DNA from: Pegoplata infirma
Taxonomy: Eukaryota; Arthropoda; Insecta; Diptera; Anthomyiidae
Length of the DNA: 64,000 nucleotides
NCBI GenBank assembly: GCA_963921195.1
Contig: OY992540.1
Location: 41,749,890-41,813,889 of the forward strand
Direction of reading: 5' to 3'
Positions within the stretch are counted from its first letter, which is position 1. The number at the start of each line of letters is the position of its first letter. A program made the translations under genes and the position numbers. A model generated the notes under the pieces. The model was not told where the DNA came from and did no database searches. It saw only the letters and a program-made list of their open reading frames with translations. This document shows positions 54,721 to 64,000 of this stretch, one piece after another.

Positions 54721-54746
54721 TTTTTTGTGTGGAAAAACAAACATCT

Positions 54747-55038
54747 AGGCCTCTGTTCTGTCTTTCACAACTTTTCAATTCACATGAAAATTTCCGAATC
54801 ACATGAAAGTAAGTTTAGTGTTTTCTTGATCACGTTTTCATTTGAAGTTGAAATCAAATAATTTAAATTTAAAAAACTATAAGGAAAAAAATTGCATTCG
54901 TTTTACTTTCACCAAATTTTATTTATGTGAAAGAAAACGAAAAAAATTTCGGATGTGAAATCTAGAACACCAAAAAAATGGAGAAATTTTCATTTTCACA
55001 TTTTTTATGTGAATTACTTTTTTTTGGAACAGCGGCCT
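54747..55038. mobile_element. AGGCCKCTGTTC-ended MITE (family D)
   Basis: The left AGGCCTCTGTTCTG is mirrored by GGAACAGCGGCCT; sub-ends carry AATTCACATG/CATGTGAATT-type words. A second, left-truncated copy is at 46975-47162. The surrounding host resembles the TGAGGCATTCC element (CAAACATCT / AAAATGGCCGGAATTTTGAT). Confidence 0.65.
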
Positions 55039-56018
55039 GAAAGTTAAAAAAATGGCCGGAATTTTGATAAATTGACTTCTTGACAAAATAAAAAATTTCA
55101 GAAAGGGTGTTGAAAATTCTCCAAAAAAAGTTATAATCAATATGATGACCACGTTAGGGCTGATTGTGGTAAAAATTAATGAAAAAATTTAGCAACCAGC
55201 GGTCAAAGTTGGATAAAATGAAGTATTTCGACCTACCAAAATTCATGTCGGAATTTTTTGACCAAATTTGGTTCAAAAATTCAGAAATTTGGCGCACTTT
55301 ATTGGAAAAATATTTAAAAAAATCCAAATCCGCGATTTTGGTCCACAGATGCTGATTTTTAAACATAAAAATTATTTTTTATCCAAATTGGTCTCAAAAT
55401 TTGGAAAATGTTTAAAGTTGGAGAAAATGAAAAATTTATGGGTAGGATGTTCCACACCCTAGTGCTTGTTAAATTTTTATTTCTAACCCTTGGTTACAAC
55501 TACGTTTAATTGAAGGGCTTATTGTTAAAACTTGATAAGCAACCTTTCATTTTATGGAGGTTTTTGCTTTAAAACTTTAAAAATATTGTAGAAAATAGAA
55601 CTTTTGCAGAACTTTTATTCTCAATATACTTGTACGAAGGGTTGAAGCAAGACTTCTGCCAAAAATTTGTCAAAGGAACATCAGCAGAAGGCGAAAAACA
55701 TGAAAAAGTTCAATGTTGCTTATCAAGTTCTTGCAGTAAGCCCTTCAATTGAATGGCAATAGGAATTTAGATTTTTCAAATTGCTAAATTATTTTCACAA
55801 TATTTAAATTCTCCACATTGTGTAGGTGAAACACTTAAAAAAAATAAAAATAAATCTTTTTTAGTTTTAAAATAAATAAAGATTATTGGCCTTAACCAAA
55901 GAAAACAAAGTCTTTTTTAAGAAAAGCTTTGTTTTAAATTTCAAAACAATTTGTATGAAAATAAAATTTAAAGTTGACTTTAAATCTATTTTATTTTTCT
56001 GTGGTCAGGTGCAATATG
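55039..56018. other. Repeat fragments and one short fold-back
   Basis: 55039-55160 is a TGAGGCATTCC-element fragment. 55507-55758 is a 250-bp fold-back whose arms (AATTGAAGGGCTTATTG, AACTTGATAAGCAAC) are mirrored at 55718-55752. The rest is AT-rich with no gene. Confidence 0.5.
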
Positions 56019-56205
56019 TATTCGACCTTTAAATTTTATATTTTGAGAATTATTATTCTTGCTCGAGGCCTTATTTTTTTACCTATTACAATTACGATGA
56101 AAATCACAGCGAACAAAATTCTAGAACATTGTTTTTCTGATATATCATCGTAATTATTAGTAAAGAAATATGACCTCGAGCTAGAACACTATTTTTGAAA
56201 ATATA
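56019..56205. repeat. Family B short palindromic copy
   Basis: TATTCTTGCTCGAGGCCTTA and CAATTACGATGA on the left are mirrored by TCATCGTAATTA...GACCTCGAGCTAGAACA on the right, about 75-bp arms. Confidence 0.7.
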
Positions 56206-56779
56206 AATTAAAAAAAAATTGGAGGATTAACAAAAATTTCAAGGAAAGCGAGTTTAAGATTATAAAAAAAATTAAAACGATTAACCCCTTTTTCCGTAAC
56301 TCGAATTTGATCAAAGCGCAAAATTTAAAAAAATTAAAGTATTTAAAAACAAATGCAAGACCTTTTCCGAAAACACCATTGAAACCCATGAATAATCCTC
56401 AAAAACTCATTGAAATTTTAAATAAAAAATTTTAAAATTTTCTATATCTATTTTACAAAAATAAATAAAAAAATCCATTTAGATTTCTTTTTGTTTAGTT
56501 TTGGTACAATTTTGCTTTATCGATTTGTTTATATGTTACATTTTTTTTTTTTTTTTGTGGCAACTCTCTGCCTGTATGCAACAAAATATGCACATACACA
56601 CACACAATGAGAAAGTTTAACATTTTATATGGTTTTATAGAAATTTTCAATGTAAAAATAAAAAATAAAAGAAATAACATTCAAATATAGATTTTCAATT
56701 TTTTTTTTAGATTTTTGCTAGTTTTTTTATTTATTTTTTTAGTATGTATGTATGAATGTATGTGAATTTCACTACAATC
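56206..56779. other. AT-rich low-copy sequence
   Basis: Includes CACATACACACACACAA at 56590-56606 and GTATGTATGTATGAATG at 56743-56759. No gene. Confidence 0.4.
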
Positions 56780-59103
56780 ATATCGTCGCTGCGCCTAAAA
56801 ATGGAGTCATGTGTTTTGGGGCAAGTGTTCAGGAGAGCAAAAAAACAGTTTTTTTTCGTCCCTTCGCGATATTTTTTAAAAGTTTGTTCTACAAAAAATT
56901 CTTGTACCGATATGCTATCCACATACTGCAAAAAAATTATGAAACATTTAGCGGTTTTCCAATGGTGCAGAAATTTTCAAAAAACATACACATAACTCCT
57001 TTTTTAAGTACTTTTTGGAACAAAATTTAAATAAATGGAAATATTTTTTACACATAACTCCTTTTGCTTATGAAACCATTCTTATTGTTAATTTCTTTTC
57101 GAGAGGGACAAAGACTAAAAATAGTTTGTTGGCGGTGTAAGGCGACATTAGTTAGACAAGGTCCTTAAAATTTTGATATTTAAAAGCTCTTTACTAAACA
57201 GCGAACAACAGATTTTTCGCAAAACTGGTGCTGATTTTTTGTTTTTTTCTAGTAAATATTTAAGAGCTTTGACATAAATTGACATCTGCGAAAGATGCTG
57301 TACTTTAGATACTAAAATTTACCGCCATCAATGATTTAATGGCTTTCACAAGGCTTTATTACCCGCCATTTAGGATTTAGATAACAGGATAAAAATTTGC
57401 AAATATTTTCCAAAAAATCTTGACAAATTCATTCAAAATACTTGGATGCTACACTCAAAAAAATACGTTAGTAAAAAAATTTGTAAAGTGGTTTGTATCT
57501 CAACTTTACCACTTTTTTACTAAATTCTACTAAAAAATCTATTTTTAGTAATTCTTTTTAGTAAACTCGCTTTACAAACTATTAATTTTATACTGATTTT
57601 TTAATAATTTTTTCAGTTGATTTTTTAAAAATTATCGTACTAACTTTTGATAATTATTTTGTAAATTTTACAATATTAGTTAGTAAATTTCGTTTTTTTT
57701 CTCTAGAAAACCTATACACTATAATTAAAAATATTTTATTTTATTAAAATATTTGGAAATTAAAAAAAAATAAATAAAAAAAATATATTGTTAGTTATTT
57801 TTTAACGATAAAACTGCGCTTTGATGAGTGTGAATATGTTTATTATTTTTAATATTCATTTACGCTTCATTAGTTTTTTGTTTTTTTTTTTCAATTTAAA
57901 AACAAAAATAGAGACAAGAGAAGACATGCAAAATTTAAAAAACAATGCCGACCTTTTCAAATGGAAAATTTCCATAAAACATCAGTTTTTTTTTTCTTTC
58001 TTCTTTACTTGCAGAATTTTTTTGTTTATGCTATCCACGAATATTTTTTTCTCACGCACATAAAGGGTTGATTTTTGTGTAACTTACTTTATGCCTTTCT
58101 TTGAATATTTTAGTCACAAAATAACATTCGATCGGTGAACATCGCGCGACGGGTAAAATGAATAAAAAAATGTACAAAAAAAATATTACAACAAAAAAAG
58201 CATATCAGGTAACCAAACCTTTAAGTATTTTTTGTTTAAAATTATGTAACTCGTTTTTTATTTTTAGAATAATAAAGCAAAATAGGAAATGATGACAACA
58301 GGTAACAATTGTATATTTATGTGATCTATTTAAAACATTATGTTGATATATATTTTTTTATTTTAGTTCACCGTACACCAATTTATTCAACATCAATCTT
58401 CAAAGAATTAATTTTATATGGTAGTATGTATATTTTGTATTAAAACAATGTGTTCAATATTTTCTCTTTTTTAGATCGAAAATTCTAACAAAAACTGACT
58501 TGCATGGAAATAGTTATTGGCGACAACAAGCGCAATACGCAATTTACATGATGTATACAAATACAAAAAATTAAAAAATACACAATTTACAATTTTTTTA
58601 CAAAAAAAGTTAATATTATTTACAAACGCGTTTTAAAATCCATTTTACAAAAATTGTACAAAAAAATTTAGTAATACTAATTTTTTTAGTATTTTCAAGA
58701 TTACTAATTTTTGAAAACCAAAGTTTGTAATGGTAACTGAAAAAGTTATCGGGCACAAATTGAAAACTTTATTAGTAATGGTAACAGACTTTTTTGTAAG
58801 GATTACTAACAAATTTTTATGAGTGTATGTGTGAACCTCATATTACTAAAATAGTGGTCCATTTTGTCACGTGCTGTTAGTTTTTTATCAAAAAAAGTTA
58901 TGTGTAGCTTAACACATAACTCCTTTTCAGACCTTTTTTTAGTATGACGAACACATAGCTCCTTTTACTAACTTTTGAACCAATCAAGATATCAAAAAAC
59001 GGTTTAGTGAGTAAACGTATGACCAATAGGGGATCAGAAAGATGTAATAAAAAAAAATTTAAAAAACTACACATGACTCCATTTTTAGGCGCAGCGACGA
59101 TAT
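56780..59103. mobile_element. ATATCGTCGCTGCGCC-ended element, copy 2, interrupted
   Basis: Same ends and order as 52856-53803. Subtracting the nested 1374-bp element and its extra TA leaves 948 bp, exactly the length of copy 1. Few differences between copies by eye, so both look recent. Confidence 0.88.
57452..58825. mobile_element. CACTC-ended MITE (1374 bp) with exact empty site in window
   Basis: Starts CACTCAAAAAAATACGTTAG and ends ACAAATTTTTATGAGTG. The filled site reads GGATGC-TA-element-TA-TGTGTGAAC; the empty site at 53528-53545 reads AGATGCTATGTGTGAAC. This proves a TA duplication. Subterminal AGTAA/TTTGTAA words are abundant. The centre (57820-58500) is of more even composition but has no recognised protein. 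Confidence 0.9.
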
Positions 59104-59439
59104 ATAGAACATCCGTTTCCACATTGCACTTCCGGCGTCATATTACTTAGCTTTGTTACAGCAGCAACAACAATTGCATATGACAAAAGAATGAATTTGT
59201 TTTTTTTTTTTTTTATTTTTTTGTAACAAAAAAAAAAAAATGTTACATTCATTTATGCATGAGTATAATGATGATATACATAGAATGAATGTCTATTTGT
59301 GTCGCTTTTTATGTTTTTTATTTTTTTATTTGTATCCTTCACCATAGGAATAGGGGGCAGGTATGTTAGGTTTTATTATTCCGGTTGTAACACTCAACAA
59401 TTTCAAACAATTTCTTTGAACTTAAAATGGATAAAAGAA
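59104..59439. other. Low-copy sequence
   Basis: Includes CAGCAGCAACAACAA at 59160-59174 and A/T runs. No gene or repeat partner seen. Confidence 0.4.
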
Positions 59440-60385
59440 GAGTTTTCAGATATTTGGTTTCTATAGGAAAACATGATATGAACTGGAATCTGAGACTTTT
59501 TTAGGAAAATAGTCTTAATGTCAAAGATTTAAATTTTTTATATATAGAAACAAAAAAAAATCGTGAGAATAACTTTTCTTTAATAAAAAACTCATATTCA
59601 ATTAATACTTTTATTAATTCATTTGGAAAATATACAACATTTTTTGCAATATTGATAAACATATTAATTAAATCAATTACTAAGTTATTTAAAAATGTCT
59701 CAAAATCTAAGAATTTTTCTATATGTAAAATGTCTCAGAATCTGAGAATTTTTCTATATGAAAAATGAATCTGAGAATTTTTCTATATGAAAAATGTCTC
59801 AGAATCTGAGAATTTTTCTGTATGAAAAATCTCTAAGAATCTGAGAATTTTTCGATATGAAAAATGTCTCAGAATCAGAGAATTTTTCTATATGAAAAAT
59901 ATCTCAGAATCTGAGAATTTTTCTATATGAAAAATGTCTCAGAATCTGTGAATTTTTCTATATGAAAAATGTCTCAGAATCTAAAAATTTTTCTGTATGA
60001 ATAATGTCTCAGAATCTGAGAATTTTTCTGTATGAAAAATGTCTCAGAATCTGAGAGTGTTTCTGTATGAAAAATATCTCAGAATCTGAAAATTTTTCTG
60101 TATGAATAATGTCTCAGAATCTGAGAATTTTTCTGTATGAAAAATGTCTCAAAATCTGAGAACTTTTCGATACGAAAAATGTCTCAGAATCTAAGAAATT
60201 TCTATATGAAAAGTGTCTCAGTATCTGAGAAATTTTCTATAATGAAAAATGTCTCAGAATCCGAGAATTTTTCTATGTGAAAAACTTTTCAGAATCTGAG
60301 AATTTTTCAAAAATGTCCCAGAATCTAAAAATTTTTCTGTATGGAAAAATGTCTCAGAATCTGAACATTGTTTTTATAAAAAAGT
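59440..60385. repeat. Palindromic minisatellite, array A4
   Basis: About 20-25 units of GAAAAATGTCTCAGAATCTG plus AGAATTTTTCTATAT (35 bp), clean from 59700 to 60300. Same sense as A2. The third base block (AATTTTTC) matches array A5 more than A3, so A4 is intermediate between the two types. Confidence 0.9.
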
Positions 60386-60451
60386 CCATTTTGCTCAAAT
60401 TTTTATTTTTTTTATTTTTAACTTTTTCAAAAAAAAAATCTTACAATTTTG

Positions 60452-60920
60452 TTATACCCTACTCTGTAGTACAGGGTGTAATGACTTTGTGCTGACCTAC
60501 CAATCGACTTTGAATAACTGAGTCGATTTAGCGATGTCCGTCCGTCTATCTGTGTCCATTTAAACCTTGTACACACAATTTTGGTCGCAATTTGACTCGA
60601 ACGTGCGATTATTCAATTTGTCTGAATGCCTAAAACTATGCTATAATAAATACAAGCATTTTATATTTTGGTACGCTTAAACATAAGAACACATAAAAAG
60701 CTTATATTTATCAAAACATAATTTTAGGGATATAGAAAAATTGACAAATCGCATGTTCGAGTATAAATTCAATCGCTATCGACTCCGAGAAATAGCCCTC
60801 TGATTACAATTGAATCATTTTTTGACTTTGGACCAATCGGTTTGATTGACTTTGGACCAATCGGTTCAAATTTATGATATGGTTGATCTTGACCGTCTAT
60901 AAATTTCTTACTTGTTTTTC
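60452..60920 (-). repeat. Family A copy, complete-looking
   Basis: ATACCCTACTCTGTAGTACAGGGT hairpin region at the left, then GAGTCGATTTAGCGATGTCC, GTCCGTCTATCTGTG and the end GATCTTGACCGTCTATAAAT-TTCTTACTTG. About 470 bp; the end is repeated at 62160-62195. Confidence 0.65.
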
Positions 60921-61146
60921 TTTGGTAAAGTAGTACTTTTTGTAACTATTGATCTAAGGACCATAGCATTTTTTTTAACTTTAAATTTAGAAAAAGGAAT
61001 CTAAATGGAATGGAACAGGGAACGAAATAACAAAAAAAATAATCTTTTTCTCCAAATATTTTAAATATTTTTCAGTCAGAAATCTTTTCGCAATCACTCA
61101 CTCATAGAAATTGTAATCCAAGGGACAACTAAAACTGCTTCTTGCT
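60921..61146. other. Flank of family A, part of a local duplication
   Basis: GGTAAAGTAGTACTTTTTGT, GAATGGAACAGGGAACGAAA recur at 62200-62280. It leads into fold-back copy 2. No gene. Confidence 0.5.
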
Positions 61147-61757
61147 AAGTAACACCGTCCGACAAAAATAAAACAGTCGTTCAACACGAACTGGATAAAA
61201 TACATTTGAAACTAGAGACTAAATGTAGTAAAACTGCATTTACAGTTTTTCATTTCGTGATCCTGTTTCCTTTTAAAATGATTTCAAAGTTTTAGAGGAT
61301 TAAATTTGTAAGATATTTTTTTAATATTTATACTTGTCCTAGGATGCCATTAGTGTTAGCAAATGAAAGAGGATGATCTCTCAATTTTTTCGTATTTTAT
61401 TATTTTTATCAGGAAAAAGGGTAAGTTACAACCTTTTAAAACTTTATCCTTCAAAGTCATTGAAAACTTTCAACAAAATATTTAGATAAAGTTTTGAAAG
61501 GATATAATTACAACTTTTAACTGATATGGCAAAATAAAAACATTAAGAGATAGCCTCCTCTTTCATATGCCATCACTAAAGGCGTCCTAGGACAATTACA
61601 AATGTTGAAAAAATATTTTAAAAACGTAAGCCTTTAAAAGTTTGAAGTCCTTTTAAAAGGAAACAGGATCACGAAATGAAAAACTGTAAATGCAGTTTTA
61701 CTTCATTTGATCTCTACTTTCAGACGTATATCATCCGGTTCATATTTAATATTGGCT
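61147..61757. mobile_element. Fold-back family G, copy 2
   Basis: CACCGTCCGACAAAAATAAA, GAGACTAAATGTAGTAAAAC and TTCGTGATCCTG in the left arm; mirrored CAGGATCACGAAATGAAAA...GTAAATGCAGTTTTAC in the right arm. The right terminus is worn. Confidence 0.8.
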
Positions 61758-62159
61758 GTCTTACTGGTCGGTTTTAGATCCTACGGTCTGTACCGTAGTA
61801 CCGGTTCTCGGTATTACCGGAAATTGGTACCGATTTCCTGATTCTTGAATAATTCCCGGTATTCCCGGTTTCTCTTCTGACGGTTTACCGGTATTCCCGG
61901 AACTACCGGCATTTTACGAATTTGAGGAAAAAATAATTGCATTATTCTTAAATAATTTTACAAATACAATCAAATATTTCTGAAATACTGATTAAAATGG
62001 TGTAATTATTAAATTTAAACATGTTATGATATAGATTTTTTTTGTTTTTCGAGAACCGGTCCCAAAATCAGAACCGGGAATACCGGTATTCCCGGGAATG
62101 TATATAGAACCGGGAATACCGGTATTCCCGGGGATACAAAGAACCGTAAAAGGGGGTGA
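61758..62159. repeat. ACCGGTATTCCCGG palindrome cluster (possible hAT-like remnant)
   Basis: At least eight ACCGG/CCGGT words and several GGTATTCCCGG half-sites lie in two clusters, 61775-61915 and 62055-62135, around an AT-rich centre. Two perfect 22-bp palindromes (half CCGGGAATACC and its complement) lie at 62074-62095 and 62110-62131. Such ACCGGT-rich ends are seen in some hAT transposons; no clear target duplication found. Confidence 0.6.
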
Positions 62160-62754
62160 AAGTGGGTCTTGACCGACTATAAATTTCTTACTTGTTTATC
62201 TTCGGTAAAGTAGTACTTTTTATATCTATTTAAATTTAGAAAAAGGCATTAAAATGGAATGGAACAGGGAACGAAATAAAATATATTTTTTAACTGTTTT
62301 TTTATCCAAATTTTGTTGCAAGAACGGATTCATTAAAAGGAAAGTCGGATTATAGACGAAACATAAATAAAATTTCAACAGTCGAATTTTCAGATCGTTT
62401 GTATGGTGAAGGTTAAATAAAATTCGTTGTGACCAAATAAATTCATATTTACTTGATTGTATTTTAGTTGCAGAGAACTGTATGTTGGTCTTGTTTAGAC
62501 ATTCGTTTGTTCAATGATCATCAACATGATTTTGATTAAACATCTATTGATTGGTATTGTATAAAATCTGGTTGGTTTCAAAATGGAATTGAGTTAGTTT
62601 TCATTATGTTTGGTTAGTTGGTGGTATTTTTTTTTTTTGTTGCTCTAAATTTCTATACAATGTTTTTTTATGGATTTTTTTTACAGATTTTTGTTTGGAA
62701 AAAACGAATTTTAAAGAGTTTTTTTTTTCGAAAATTAAAAAATCTCGAGTAAAA
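62160..62754. other. Duplicated family A end and low-copy sequence
   Basis: 62163-62290 repeats 60892-61035 (TCTTGACCGACTATAAATTT, GGAATGGAACAGGGAACGAA). 62300-62754 has no partner in the window and no gene. Confidence 0.5.
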
Positions 62755-62933
62755 AAGTTTTATATATAATTATATATAATTTGATAGATTATATTAATTT
62801 ATATATCATTATATAAAATTATATATCATTATATAAAATTATATTCACAGATTACATTTTTTAAAACATTTTATAAAATTATTTATAATTTGATAAAATT
62901 ATATAGAATTATATCCTGAATTTGGTGGATAAT
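62755..62933. repeat. ATATAATTTGATAAAAT-rich repeat
   Basis: Tandem-like ATTATATAAAATTATAT words; the same type flanks fold-back copy 1 at 13000-13056 and 13625-13720, so copies 1 and 3 of family G sit in the same host repeat. Confidence 0.6.
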
Positions 62934-63475
62934 AACACCGTACGACAAAAATTAAAAAAAGTCGTTACACACGAACTGGATAATACACGTTTGAAACTAG
63001 AGACTAAATGTAGTTAAACTTCATTTACAGTTTTTCATTTCGTGATCCTGTTTCCTTTTAAAACGACTTCAAAGTTTTAGAGGATTAAAGTTTATAAAAT
63101 ATTTTTTAATATCAAATAATCAAATGAAAGAGGGGGTCTAAAATTTCTGTTTAATAATTTTTACATATCAGGAAAAAGGAGGTAGTTCAAAACTTAAAAA
63201 AAAATATTTTGGTAAAGTTTTTAAAGGACTTTTATTCTGATATGGCAAAATAAAAAATGGAAAAATTAGGAGAAATCCTCCTCTTTTATTTGCCATTACC
63301 AGTGGCATCCTAGGACAAGTACAAATATTTCAGAAATATTTTACAAAATGTATCCTTTAAAACGTTGAAGTAATTTTAAAAGAAAACATGATTACGAAAT
63401 GAAAAACTGTAAATGCATTTTTATCCCATTTGATCTCTACTTTCAGACGTATAACATTGGGTTCAGTTTAACCCA
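62934..63475. mobile_element. Fold-back family G, copy 3
   Basis: CACCGTACGACAAAAATTAA at the left; CGTTTGAAACTAGAGACTAA, TTTCGTGATCCTGTTTCC; mirrored right arm with GATTACGAAATGAAAAACTG. Like copies 1 and 2 it has no protein frame. Confidence 0.8.
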
Positions 63476-63916
63476 TTCACGACCAGAAATTTTCTGTCGA
63501 AGCGATTTTGATTTTCTGTTCATTGTCGTGATGCTTTAACAAATAAAAGTTATGAAACAAAAAATTGGGCCCCTAACAAATTTACCATTTGACGATTACG
63601 CATTTTTGGGCAAATGTATTTGCTATTCGCTGTGAATTTAAAATCTGCAACTCAATAATAACTATTCTACAAGAATTTGGACCTCTAAACCCGCAACTTG
63701 GACCTTATTTCGCTTGACAAGCAACGATCCTTTTGTTCCTAAAATAGAGATTTTCATTTCACAAACTTTGAGGACTTACAGTGAGTAAGATAATCAATTT
63801 AGAGACTTACTGAAACCTAAACTTTTGTAGCCCTAACACTAATCTACAATTCATCTCTTAGCACATTTAAAATCGGTTGAAAAATCTGGCAAATATAACA
63901 AAAAATAAGACATATA
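63476..63916. other. Low-copy sequence, more even composition
   Basis: AACCCATTCACGACCAGAAA onward; no repeat partner in the window and no ORF of note. It could be host-unique DNA. Confidence 0.4.
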
Positions 63917-64000
63917 TAGGCTGACGATTCGTACTGATTTGATCAGTACATGTACTGATTTTTGATCAAGTGTACTGATCAAAAAACGTTGTACTGATTT
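63917..64000 (-). mobile_element. hAT-like MITE, second copy, cut by window edge
   Basis: TAGGCTGACGATTCGTACTG and the following GATCAGTACATGTACTGATT words are the mirror of 42115-42194, so this is the right end of the 41283-42194 family in reverse. The rest lies off the edge. Confidence 0.8.

Overview
This window looks like the interior of an insect genome, most likely a higher (calyptrate-type) fly. It is strongly AT-rich and full of homopolymer runs. Apart from one retrotransposon reading frame it has no long ORF. It repeatedly carries a short dipteran-type interspersed repeat with a GACA/GACG (GTCY-type) microsatellite next to a tata-rich stretch, which resembles the mini-me/DINE-1 class of fly repeats. 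The organism call is an inference from these repeats. I found no supportable host protein-coding exon and no virus.

Layout. 1-2575: 3' two thirds of a non-LTR retrotransposon (LINE) whose ORF is open from the left edge to its stop, inserted in a copy of the interspersed repeat (called family A here). 2576-9650: family A copies, a non-autonomous Transib-like element with RSS-like ends, a three-level nest of inverted-repeat elements, and a dead jockey-type reverse transcriptase fragment on the minus strand. 9650-22500: low-copy sequence alternating with CACTC-ended MITEs, fold-back elements, and the first two arrays of a dispersed palindromic minisatellite. 22530-26585: a nest holding a poly-G-ended element with an 8-bp target duplication, an element carrying three tandem tRNA-like modules, and a 1.2-kb palindrome. 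26786-33283: further CACTA/CACTC/CACAG/CCCGAG-ended MITEs. 33960-43212: a 21-bp minisatellite split by insertions, two copies of a TGAGGCATTCC-ended element with different nested elements, and a hAT-like MITE. 43230-46700: degraded family C, a tRNA-headed SINE-like unit and a family A copy. 47165-51810: two large minisatellite arrays on either side of a 2.2-kb fold-back element. 52856-59103: two equal-length copies of one inverted-repeat element, one interrupted by a CACTC element, which gives an exact empty/filled site pair. 59440-64000: the last palindromic minisatellite array, a local segmental duplication, CCGG-palindrome sequence, and the end of a second hAT-like copy.

Nothing here works as a gene pathway. 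The only protein with a clear role is the LINE polyprotein, and the other mobile elements are non-autonomous. The value of the window is in the nesting: several insertions landed in repeats whose uninterrupted copy is also present, so element ends and target-site duplications can be read directly. These give TA sites for the CACTC, TGAGG/TGAGTC and CAATTG families, variable 2-bp sites for CACAG and CCCGAG elements, 8-bp sites for two families and a 5-bp GC-rich site for the Transib-like element. All family letters (A, B, C, D, G) are local labels, not database names.
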